Origin: Erigeron canadensis
Lineage: Eukaryota; Streptophyta; Magnoliopsida; Asterales; Asteraceae
Length of the DNA stretch: 64,000 bases
Direction of reading: 5' to 3'
NCBI RefSeq assembly: GCF_010389155.1
Contig: NC_057769.1
Location: 2,542,001-2,606,000, forward strand
Shown: positions 37,649 to 50,600 of the stretch, one piece after another
Layout: every line of letters starts with the position of its first letter
Numbering within the stretch: the first letter of the stretch is position 1
The notes under the pieces: model-generated
The model's input: only the letters and a program-made list of their open reading frames with translations
Databases searched by the model: none
Told to the model about the DNA's origin: nothing
Translations under genes and position numbers: made by a program

Positions 37649-40600
37649 GTAACCGACATACTAAAATAATAAACTTAACTTTGTCTATGAAACCTGTTAG
37701 ATTTGTTTTTCAGTATATAATTAGTTTTTAGGTAAAAAGATTTACCCAGATCAGCTAGTTAGATTTTATAGATGAAAATAAAACAGACGCTTGATTAAAT
37801 AAATCAGCTCGTTAGATTTTATAAGAGCCCCGTCCTCAGGACTTCTTTACTGCCACGTCAGCATCACACCACTCAAGACTCTCTTTGCTAATAAGACAAG
37901 TTTCTTCATGACTTCTTCGCCACGTCATCAATTAATTTACCATTTATTTTTCTCTAAATATATTTAACCAAACTATATATTTAACATTAAAACACACATT
38001 TATTTAAAAAAACACATTAAAAATTAAAAAAAAAAAAACATTTAATTTTTTAAAAAAAAATACAACACTAAGTAAGAAAACATTACGTTCCTAATAACGA
38101 AAATTTATTGAAAATACACAAAGCAACACGAAACACAACTAAAACAAACTACTCGTCATCTTCATCGTCACTGCTTTCACCCATCGCTACAAAGTCTTCC
38201 CCAAACTGATCCATCAAAGACTTACGATAACTTAGAAGCACTTTCATCTTCTTTCTAGGCGAATCAGTGGGAACCGGGTTCTGAATAAACTTAAACGCCT
38301 CCATAACTTCCTTCCTGTGACGAGAAACTTTCCTTTCCTTCCCTAATATTATGATTTATGAATATAATAATATATTATGGGGTGTTACAGCAAGCATCAA
38401 TCAAACTTCACGTCCTTGGTTCACCTGATTACCTGAAAAGTGTACTAAATAAGTCAACACTAGGTTGGTGAGTTCGTAGTAATGGTTCACAATGAACCAT
38501 CATCAATAATCACAAGATGTCCAAAGTAAAGGCAAGTAATCACTTACAAGTAGCCTTTAAGTATCACACGTCAATCAATTCAAAGAGTATACGAAAATAA
38601 TGCAAATGCGTGTAATGAATATGCACATGTGATGTCAAAATCAAGGCATGTGCCGTATGAGTCTTATTACACCATCAATGCAAAGATACTCACGATGTCG
38701 TCGACCAGATCAACGTGGCATCTCAAAATCATCAAACATATACTCCCTTCGTCTCATTTTATTTCTCCTATTTTGACTGGTCATGTCTTTTTCTTTCGAT
38801 TTTGACCGTAATTATCTTTGTTTCTGTTATATGTTAGTTGATGAAAGTTATATCAATGAAAAGTACATTTAAAACTCAATCAATTCATATATGTTACATC
38901 AAGTATTATACAACATAAACAAAAGTATTGATGTCAAAGTTAAAAGAAAAAAAGGTTAAGAAGTCAAACTATGACACTTAATATGCGACAAAGGGAATAT
39001 ATATCTATATGTTTGGGGTCATGCATCAAGTCATCGAGTGTGGCCAATACTTGGCATCAAGTACTTGGAAGTACTTGGCTCCCTAAATGGGACGTCTAGC
39101 GTTTCAATAATAAGCGTCAAGTATCACAATACTTCAAATGTGTGGCAACTCGTCAAGTGTAACAATGTGTAACCAATCATCTCAACCACAAGTCCAAGTA
39201 TCCATCAAATCAACCAAAGCTACACGTACATATACTTCGGCACGATTCTATTTTCAATGAATCATAGATGTTTATCTATAGGGTCACCTGCAGCCTACCT
39301 ACCACATATATAACCCTTTGAAGACATAATCAACTTACATGTATGAACTACTATCCCAATCAGAATATAAACTCATAATTGTGTGCGAAATCAATCAAAC
39401 AATAAATCAATCCATAAATCAATCAATCAAACAATCAATTAAGTATGTACACTTTTCAGCCTAAATCTCAATCGAGTAGAGAGCTACGGAATTCACCTTG
39501 ATTGGAAATAAGAAGTTATAACCGAGTTAAGATTGGATTATAAGTGTTCAACAATCGTCTCGTGGCCACCACCTATCAATATGTTTACATATATATTAAT
39601 ATACAACAATTCGGTTCCCCTTTATTTTCATATGAACATCACAAGTGAACTCTTAACTTTAAACATATTGTACGACTTGAAAAAGACACCATAGAAGCTA
39701 AGGGAGGACCCAAAAGAAAGCTTGGCTCGATGCTATGAAATTTGAACAAGAACTAGCCAAAACAGAAAACCACACAAAGCATGGCAGCGTCCCAGATGCT
39801 AGGTGCTGGCGTAAAGAACAGTGGGGCTGGGTTGGCCCAACGTCATGGACGTTGGGTTCCATCGTCTTGGATGGTGCCTTGGTTTAGTCATTTCCAACGT
39901 CTCATGCACCCAGCTCCAACATAAAACAGGAGCTTTAAGCGTAAGGGAGGGAAAAGTCATTTAGAGACCACCGTAATAAACGATGGCCATACCCTCTTAG
40001 ACGCCACACACCAGCACCCACTGTCTCTTACGGTGTAAGCTGGCATACCAGATGCCTATGCATTTGCAAGGCAGCATAACAAACGCTAGTGAGGACCGTA
40101 CCAGACAGTGGAAGCTTAGCAAGTCGTGCACCAGCAGTTTAGGAGCACAAAAAACGACCCAAACCCATTTCTTTCTTTACTTTTGAACCTAAAATCCACT
40201 AAGGAAGCTTTGAAACTCATTTTGACACGTACTTACACGACAATAAACACAACCCAACATAACCTCTCGTTTCATAACATCAATCGAGGTGTAAGTCGAC
40301 CAAAATCAAAATCAAGAACCTAGAACCCTAATTTTAACCTAAAAATTCATTTTGAAACCAAATCGAACAAGAACTCTTTCATTTGACCTAGAAACAATAT
40401 TATTAACTTGAAATGATATAGCTGAGTTAGAATATACCTTTCAAAACCTCCACAAGATGCTCAACCCGAAAATGACCCAGTTTGGGAAGTTTTATTGCAC
40501 CTTTAACTCCTAATTTTTGATATTTTGTTAAAATGATGATGAGATTGATGTTTCTTGTATAAAGTTTGCCTCAAATTACAATAAATTTCCAAGAATTTAG

Positions 40601-41616
40601 TGAGAGAGAAAAATGGAGTGTGTGTGTCTTGCAACAAGCTAGAGAGAGAAAGATAAGATATGAAATGAATGGATGGTGAAGGTGACGTAAGGGTTTGGGA
40701 TGATAGGGTTTGGTTAGTCTTGTGGGTTATGGGTCATGGGTTTGACCCATAGGTTGACTCGCTTCTCTTTCCTAAGTAATTTAAGCATCGACAAGTATCG
40801 TATTATCAATTAAGCGGTCCAGATGACCCCGTCTAGCATATAACACGTCAATAAGTCATAAAATAGCATTAAATTATGTTACTAAATAAAACTTTTAGTC
40901 AATTTACACATAAAGTCAAACGGGTCACATGTTTACTTTCCCCATATACACACACACATATAGGAAAAGTGAGGGTAGTGATATCACACACCTAAGTTGG
41001 GTGAAATAAAACTCACATCCTAATTTTTAAATGTTTAATGTATAATGAATAAATAATTGTTCCCTATGTATTTTTATGGATTAAAAATTGAGCATGTAAG
41101 AGGGACTTTACCCAACTTGGATGTGTAACAACATCACTTTCACTTCCCTATATATATAATACTTAATAACACGGTATTCGTGTAATGCGATGGTGTGGTG
41201 GTGAGGGATTACTATTGACAGTATGTTAAGTGGTGTAGATAATTGATGTAAAGGGTGAATGAAGAGATTTTAAAAGATAAATAAATGATAGTGTAATATA
41301 ATCAGTAAATGTATTTTAAACATTTCTCCCGTGTAAACTTTAAATTGGGGGTTATTTTTGTTTAGAAGATAGTAAAGATAAAAAGAGCCCCCCCCCCCCC
41401 TTTTCCTTTCTTCCTTTTCATTTAATATCCTTAATGAAATAATTACAATATATATCTCTCATTCTATAAAATAACTATGCTACCTCCTTTTACATCAAAA
41501 ACATATATTTTAATAATTACCCCACCATTGTCGCCATCGACTCCGTTATTACACGTCTACGCCACCACCACCAGTAGCCCCTACCGTCATTGCCACTGTA
41601 TCGTGTGAGCATACGT

Positions 41617-41678
<62 letters not shown>

Positions 41679-44600
41679 GAAAGTGAATATATGGCTGTTA
41701 GATACCTAAACCTAGGTATAAAACTTCTCACCTATTCATTCTTTTGATAGTTATTATATAATATATATAAATATAAATGATTGAGCCTCATGTTTTCTAT
41801 AAATTAAAAAATTAAGATATGAGAGATTATATATCCAAGTTTAGGTATCTAATAGTAACATATTCTCATTCTCCCTCCCCCTATCTCTCTAAGACTATCC
41901 GACACCTAAGTTCAGGTGTAGAACCCTCACATACTAAAATTTTATTATTTTTTATTAATAAATAAATATTTAGGCCCCATAAATTTTATAGATTAAAAAA
42001 ATTAGTATGTGAATATTACATGCCAAAGCTTAGGTATCGAACAAATTTATATTACCAACCCCCAATATATTATACTTTCCTAGTTTCCTTATTTCAAGAA
42101 CCAAAACTTTTGTAATAACCGTGAGAACTCCTAATTTTTGTATTGGATCACATGTTTTTAGAGTTCAATCCATTCAAATGTAAAATATTATAAAAATGTA
42201 TGTCGTGGAAAAATTTCTTTTTCAAAATCTTCAAAATAGCCTTGTATGAATTTGTGAATTTCACAAATTTGTTTGAAAACACAAGGGTATATATTCTAGA
42301 AAAAGAAATTATACTAAATGACACAAATGGACCGATTATATCACTCTGCATGTAGTTAAAAATAAATAAATTAATAAATAAGTTACCAGTTGGATCATTT
42401 AATTTGGTCACTGCCTCACTGGACAATCTAATTAGGACAAAAAATTAAGTGTAGTTGACGCATTAGACAAAATGAATCCGTTCGTTGACTAAGGAAGAAT
42501 TAAAAAAATAAGTTCGATGATTTATAACTTATAGGGGAGAAGAAAAAGTTGCAAGACTAACCTAGCTAGCATTCTTATTACAGGTGAAAACTTTCGATCA
42601 CATAAAAGTTAGTTTGAGAGACATAAAGTTGGCCACCAACAATTTTTCCAGCGAATATTGCATCGGGTCAGGTGGATTTGCAACGGTATACAAAGCAGAA
42701 ATTGACCATTTTGATGGCAATAGTTCACCAACCGTGAACAAAGGAGAGAAAAGAGTCGAATTAACTAAAAAACGTAGCACTGTAGCTATTAAACGTATTT
42801 CTAAAAGGGTAGATGGAATAGCAGAAAAAGGATTCCTTGCTGAAATAGAACTGCTTAGCAAGTGTAAGCATCCAAATATAGTTTCTCTTATTGGCTTTTG
42901 TAACGAAGAACGTGAGATGATATTGATTTATGAATATGCTTCTAATGGAAGCCTCGAAGATTATTTGGGAAGAAATGATAAGATTACTAATCTAACTTGG
43001 GCTAAACGTATAAAAATATGCATTAATATTGCATATGGATTAGAATACCTTCATAAAATTACAGAAGACAAAGAATGCATAATACATAGAGATATAAAGA
43101 GTGCAAACATTTTGTTGGACGATAAGTGGGAGGCAAAGATAGCAGACTTTGGGCTCTCGAAGCTACACCCTACATATAACCAACGTAGCACCCTCATGAG
43201 TAGTAATATTGGTGGTACCCAAGTGTACTTAGATCCAGAATATGAGAAAACTGGAAAGTTGAAAACTAGCTCAGATATTTACTCTTTCGGAGTAGTTTTG
43301 TGTGAAATAATGTCGGGAAAGTTGGCATATGATAATATCTACAATACAATGGGGCTTCCATCAGTAGTACGGAGATGCTTAAATGAGAGAACTATAGAGG
43401 AATTGGTAGATCCACAGATGAAGGAATCCGTTGAAAATACTTTTGTGCTAAATGACGGACTCAATAGTGATTCGTTTTATAAATTTTCAGAAATAGCAAG
43501 TCAATGTGTAGCAGAAGCTCAAGCTGATCGCCCAAAAATGGAGTTCATCCTTAAAGAGCTTGAGGACTCTTTAAACCTTGAAGTAAGTAACTGTTTTCAT
43601 TTTAACTTTTTTTTCATTTCATGATGATCATACTCATTATTTATCCTTTGAGGGAATAGCTAGTTTGTTCACCCCATGAACCTAGCTACTATTAATTATA
43701 TGAAAATTAATTGAAAGTTATAAGTGAAGTATTAACACAAATTAGAGAAACAAACTGAAGCCGAGCATGTTGTGTGATTCGCAGAATAACAGGAAGGACA
43801 ACCTCCAAATTTCACTTGAAGCCATAAAAGTGGGTACACAAAACTTCAGTGAGTGCAACTGCACTGGAAAAGGAAGATCCTGGAGGTTGTATGAAGGAGA
43901 AATTTGCCTTGCAAATGCTAATAATGGACGTACCCCCGTTATTGCAAAGAGGTTTGATAGCTATTCGGATGAAGGAAACTCTCAATTTATGAGAGAAGTG
44001 AAATTTCTTTTTGAGCGTAAGCACAAGAATATCGTTGGTCTTGTGGGGTATTGCAATGAAATGGGTGAAAAACTAATCGTTTATGAGCATGCGTTTAATG
44101 GAACACTCGATAAGCATTTGGACAATGCTCCTGACCTTACATGGATGAAACGCCTCAAAATAAGCCTCGATGTTGCAAGGGGATTGGAATATCTTCACAC
44201 CGGTGGCATTAGAAAAGACAATCCGATGGTACATAGAGACATCAAAAGCGGTAGCATTCTACTTGACGGTGATTGGAGGGCTAAACTTTGTAATTTGGAG
44301 AAGTTTTCAGATGTTATAGAACGCAAGGAAGTTGAACATATGGATGACCCATATGGCTCACTGAGCTACTTAGACCCCCAATACAAAGAGTACGGTTTTT
44401 TAATTGAATGGTCTGACATGTATTCATTTGGTGTGGTTTTATTGGAGATGTTGTTGGGGAGATTGGCGTGTGCACAGGAATTCGAGGGTCACTCGTCCAA
44501 GTCTTTAGTCCATTTGGCTAAAAGGTGGTATGAAAAAGGTACTCTGGACGAGAAGATATTTGCGGGATTAAAGGAACAAATTGTGTCACGATCATTGGAT

Positions 44601-47600
44601 GCATATTCTGCCATCACCTTTAAATGCCTTGAATATAATGGTAATTATCGACCAGATGCTAGTGAGGCGGTTAAAAAACTTATGTTGGCACTGGAATATC
44701 AAGTAAGTGATGTTGTTTTCGTACGTACTTTTACAAATTGGTAGTTTCAACTCGTTTCATTAATTGCATTCGTACCAAATTAATTGGATCAACAAATATA
44801 CATATAGTGTACTCCAAATTTTATCAATCTCTACTTTAAGGAATTAAACAACCTTTCTTTTTAATAGATCGATTACACGACATCCAATTAAATTATTAAT
44901 TTCAATCCTAATTACAATAATTAGATCAATTAAGTTTCACTAAAACTCGATTAATTTAACCTTTTTGATATGTATTGGTTTTAGACTAGTTAATCGTAAC
45001 TTTCAATTTTGTCATGTATACCAAAAAATAAAAACAACTAGCTAGTATACATAATTTGATTTATTTGTAAATTAGTACCGAAATAATAATGTGAAATTTA
45101 TTCAACAACTAATGTTTTGATTGTTTAAAATACAGGAAGATTGCGAGATATGGGAGCCCAGACTCCCTAAGGACTACGAAAAACTATATGATATCTCAGG
45201 TGAAGACGTTAAACGTGGAAGGTTTAAGGATTTTTACGACATGCTATGTGATGGATTCTTTTTTCAAGAAGGCAAAGCGGTACTATCTCTAAATATGTTA
45301 ACCAAGTGTCAATTTATCAATAACATTAATATTTGGCCATAGATTACTTGCGAAAAGTTGAAGGGACAACACGCACTACAAAAAAAAATATCATTTATAC
45401 ACACCTACTTAAAACAAGTGTGAAAAAATTGTTTAATTTATTCACACTTAAAAAAGTTTAAAAAGTATTTATTTTTAAAATTGTGAAGAATTTTGAAAAA
45501 TTATAATTTTTTCACAGTTATATATGTGGAAAAAAAAAGTTGGTGTGTAAAAGTATATTTATTGTTCACACTTAAAAATATGAGGATTAATTTGTAACAC
45601 TATATTTCTTCACACAAGAGAGGTGTGAAGAATTTAGGTATCATAATTTAACTTTTACACTTTTAAATGTGAATATGTTTAACATTTGTTCATACTTTTT
45701 GGTGTGAATTTTTTCTTTCCATATATATAAGTGTGAAAAAAATTATAATTCATAAAATTTCTTCACACTCTTAAATGTGTATACTTTTTAAACATTTTTA
45801 AGAGTGAACAAATTAAGGAATTTTTTCACACTTCTTAAAAGGAAGTGTGAATAAATGACATTTTTTTTGTACTGAGGTTTCATTTCATTATCATATTTCA
45901 TATAGTACGTATTATAGTATAAAGATGAAGATGATTAGTAGTAGGGATGAGCTTTTAGACCGAAACCCGTGACCCGCCCGTGCCGGACCCGCCCGGCACC
46001 CAAACGGGTCGGTTCACGGTTCACAAATTAAGTGCTTCTCGGTTCTCGGTTCGGCCGGGTCAAAACCGTGGGTTGCCGGTTTGACCCGGCTAACCCAACA
46101 AAACTTGAAAATAAGTTTTTTTTGGGGGGTTTTAATGCTATGCCACGAAGAAGAAGAGAAAGGGAAAAAAAGAAAAGATTTTAGGATAGAAGAAAGTCAT
46201 GAAATCAGGAAACATTACCAGAGCTTTTATTTATGTTTGTATAGATATATAGTTGGTATGTCTGTGATATTAGATCAGGAAAAGGAAAATCTATATAAGT
46301 GCAAAAGATTTATAATTTGGTGATGATATTGGCGGGCCGTGTGGAGGTCGGGTGGGGAAAAATTTATTGGAGCAAAAAAAGGCAAAGTATATACACTTTA
46401 TAAGTGAGAGAGAAACTAATATTCAGAGAATTACATAAAGTCAATAAAATAATTTTGTTTGAATGTGTAAAAGAGTCATATGACTTCCTGCACATTTTTA
46501 TTTGCAATTTCCAATATCAATTAATTAATCTATTATATTTATTTACAACCTTTATCTAGCTATCTATATCTACTTGTCATTAAAAAAAAGAAAATAATCA
46601 ACCTACACCTACTCCACTTTTAAAAGGAACGTGACTTCCACCCCAGCACATAACATACATTTCACAAAATCCAATTTCTCCTTTCTCTCTAGTTACGAAA
46701 AACACTACTTCACTAGTTAACCCACTTCACAAAAAACCACCAAAAACACATTTCTGTAATATGTATTGCATTTCTAGCAATAATTGTTTCTGATTTTATG
46801 TATATCCATCATCAGAAATACATGTAGATCAAAGAAGCCCAACAAGTAAAGTCCATTTTCGGGTCAACCCTTAAAACCCGAACCCGACCCGCTAAAACCC
46901 GGGCCCGGCCCGACCGGAGGTTCAACGGGCCGGGTTTCGGTTCCACTTTTCAAGCATTTTCGGGTTACGGGTCATGACGGTTCGGGCCGGGTCGGGCCGG
47001 TTTTCAACCCCGTGCACACCCCTAATTAGTAGTAGGAGGCAAACTAGACATAAACATCTATTTAGTTAGGCTAATTTCACCTTCTCACGAATCCATTTAC
47101 TTCATCAAAGTTTTGCATTATGCATGTTTAATTACATGGAGCAATCGATTTACATTTCTTAACCCGGCCAATTTCAAGTTCAGTAAAAGTGTACTAATAA
47201 GATTATAATTTTTGGACATAAACTTATGGGAAATGATATTTCTACAACACAATTTGGCAATCTACAACAATCTCTGCATTATGCAGTTATACCCTGTGCA
47301 GGGCCGGCCCTGGTATCGGGCGAAGCGGGCGACGAACCTGAGCAGCAAACAAGTAAAGGGCAACATTTTCTGATCTACCTAATGCATATATATGCGAGCA
47401 GATCAAAAATACACTTGACTGCAGGTTGAAAATTACTAACTTAATATAGAAATAAATAAAAAACTTTCAGGCTTGTGTTTTAATGGAGATTTGAGAAATT
47501 GTCTTTTAATCCGAGTGAGCCAGTGAGGCAGCGAAGAAGATGATAGTTTGCAATTTGCAAATATTACTTTTTGTGTGTGGCTGCCTATTTGCCACTAGTT

Positions 47601-50600
47601 GCCTGACACACTTTATGACCTTTTTTCATTAAGTCCCTCTTTTTTAGTACATGATCGAATATAACTCCTTGACTTTGTACTTTTGTAGTTCTTCTCCCTT
47701 GTTTGATATAAAAAATAGACTGTTTCCAAAATAAATAGATATATTGTTACCTTTGGGTTTAATCATAATTCCGTGTGAAAGAACATATTAAACTCATCAA
47801 TGGAATATAATATTTACAACTAAAGTATATTTTTTGTTATCAGGTATAACTTAATTAAAAGGGATATTTTTAATATGAAAGACACTAAAATTCATCAAAA
47901 TCTTAGTACATAAAAATACATGTGTTAAAGGTATAAAAATTCTTAAACAACTAATAAAAATTTGTACGGTGGTGAAAGAGAATATGTTAGCAATTTAGTA
48001 TGTTTGTAAATAATGAAAATATGTAAGACCTCAATAAACTTTTTTTCTTGGCAAGTCATTTAAATCTAATATACATTGAAACAAGTTATGTAAGTTGATT
48101 AGGTTTAACTCTCAAAAATAAGTTGTTGATATTAAGAAATTTTAATGGGCATATTTTGATTATCGAGCATCCAATTACTCAGGACCGACTCTAACCCTGT
48201 GTAATAAAGTTTGTATATTTGTTGTAGATGGCATAAGTATGTTATAAGAATATCACTCCCCTAAACTTATGGATGTACCTCAAAAAGAGATTGGGTTAAT
48301 TTAATTTGTTTGTTCGTTGTTAACAGTGGTTTTCATTGAGGAGTAAAGGAAAAAGAAATGTGATGATATCAGCAAGATTATTTTCATACACTGATCGTTC
48401 AATACACAAGTGGCAATCAATTTCGGAATCAAGGTACCCATTCTCTTAATTTGTAAATTAATCTCCACCAATATATCATATTCAACCGTGATTATTAATT
48501 TGCCTCCCTAGAATGACTAATTAATCACCTTCAGGTATAGTTTTTTTAAATAATAATAGGCTCGAAGGCTTGGGTTGGTCAAGCGAATCGATACATTAAA
48601 TTCTTCGCCTAGTCTCTTTCTAGATTCACATTTTTTTTCCAGAAACACAATATCATATCACAAACGATAGAATGAACCCAGTAAAAAATACCTCAAACTT
48701 TTTTACAAAGAACAATAATGTGGTCACCAAGATTTTGACCAGATTTTACAATAACAAATTACAAGGAAAGTATAAAAAATGATAAGAAGATACAAATATG
48801 AGAACTTGTTTGTGAGTTTTGAAACCCGAACATGAAAATGAGGTGTCTACATAGAGAAGTGATATTGGTGCCACATAAGTTACTAAGGCTGATAAATCAG
48901 AATGATTTAGTGCTGAATGAATCAAAGTACTGAATGATTCAATAATAATCTAAATGAATATGGTTCTCAATGATAAAATATTGTTTGATAAAAGTTTTTG
49001 ATGATCACTCTGAATAATGTAAAATTACTGTATTACCCTTTAATCAGATAACATAAATAATACAACTTAAATTACAGTATACAAAGATTATAAGATTCAA
49101 CAATAAACATGACACTTTGCTTACAAACAAGTAGCTCTGCAGGAAAAAAAAAGAATAATCAAATTATATATTGTCATATTAATAAAAAAAAAATCCTTAA
49201 TGTTTATCATAAAATTAAATGATATTAGAACAATTCGAAATAAGAAAAACCGATATGTGGAGGATTAAATAAATAAATAAAAAAGAACCATGTAGATATG
49301 AGAGGATAAAATCTTAATTGTGAAATTACAATAAAGAAAAGTCCATAGTAGGCAAGTGGCGTGGGCCGAAGGATAGAAAAGGACATTAAAGACAAATGTA
49401 ACTACTGAATGGTTAGGAAGGTGTTTTAAAGGTGAACCATTTTGTATCATTTATTTTTCATTCAACACCGTCATTCCATCCAGATGTGGGAAACAAACAA
49501 ATGGGATGCTAAGCGAATCATCATTTATCACTGAATGATTTCATTCGGTACGAAACAAACACACCCTAAATGTATTTTGAATTGGATAAAAGGGGTAATG
49601 GAGGGAACCCTAGTCCCGGTAGCACAATTACAAATATCATTAAAGTAGTCACTTAAAACGTGTGTTTTCTTTCTTTGTTCGCACTTAGAATAGTACGTGT
49701 ACAATATTATGCTGACAGGTATAAAAATTGTGACTTTGAGCTCTCCTCCACAGGAGAATAAAAGAAATTACTAAACATTATACTTTTTCTGGTAGAAAGA
49801 ATTATCATTTTGTTGCGAATTAGCTATGAATTAAAGCTACGCGCGTGCAGGTTTCAGATAGTAGCACAGATGTTAGATATTTCAAATCTGAAGATCCGAA
49901 TCAAGATAAAACCTCAACTTTTACTTGCGGGCGAAAACTATGGTGTTTATCTAGTCTTCAAACTTCTTAAGCCAAAAAAATGTCTAGCTAAACACATGTA
50001 TGTCAACCTAAAGTACAAGTGGGAGAGCAATAATTTACATACGGATTTTGCCACATGGAGAGAAGACGGATGGATGATGATTGAATTGTGTCAAATCTTG
50101 AATTACAAGCAAGATATTGACTTTGAGGTTTTCCTAGAAAGTTTCTCACGAGCTTATTGTGGAAGAACTGTGTACATTGAAGGCATTGAGTTTCAGACCA
50201 TAGACAATGCACAGGGGCAGCTCAAGCCGCTTGGGGTCTCAAAGCGAACTTTCAAAAGGGGGCCTTTTCATTCCGTAAGTTTTTCTATATTCTATATTAA
50301 ATCTACTTTTCCTGCCTTTGCTAGATACTGTTGGCATATGATCATATTATTATAAGTCGCATGTCCTGGAATAATTTAAGCCTACGGGGTCACACGAAAT
50401 GACACGGTAACTCGATAATAACAATTGATATATTAAAGTAATATATTAATTAGTTTGATCACGAAATAGTTAATTAAACATAATTAAATGATTAATTATA
50501 TTTAATTGATTAAAAAAGAGGATTAAAATGTGAAAATTGAAAAGTGGACTTGGACCTAGGTCCATGACATGGGACGGCTCATCAAGGCTTTCCATAGCCT

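Larger units (their letters stand above)
37649..42583 (+). other. Gene B intron 2 (4.9 kb)
   Basis: Contains a truncated Harbinger element (37827-38345), a gene-free repeat block (38360-40900), three small MITEs (40962-42085) and an (AT)n run (41620-41675). No family exon is inside. Confidence 0.6.
45280..48326 (+). other. Gene B intron 5 (3.0 kb)
   Basis: Three DNA transposons occupy most of it: a CACTA MITE, a 1.08-kb hAT element and another hAT-like element. The matching intron in gene A is 106 bases. Confidence 0.65.
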
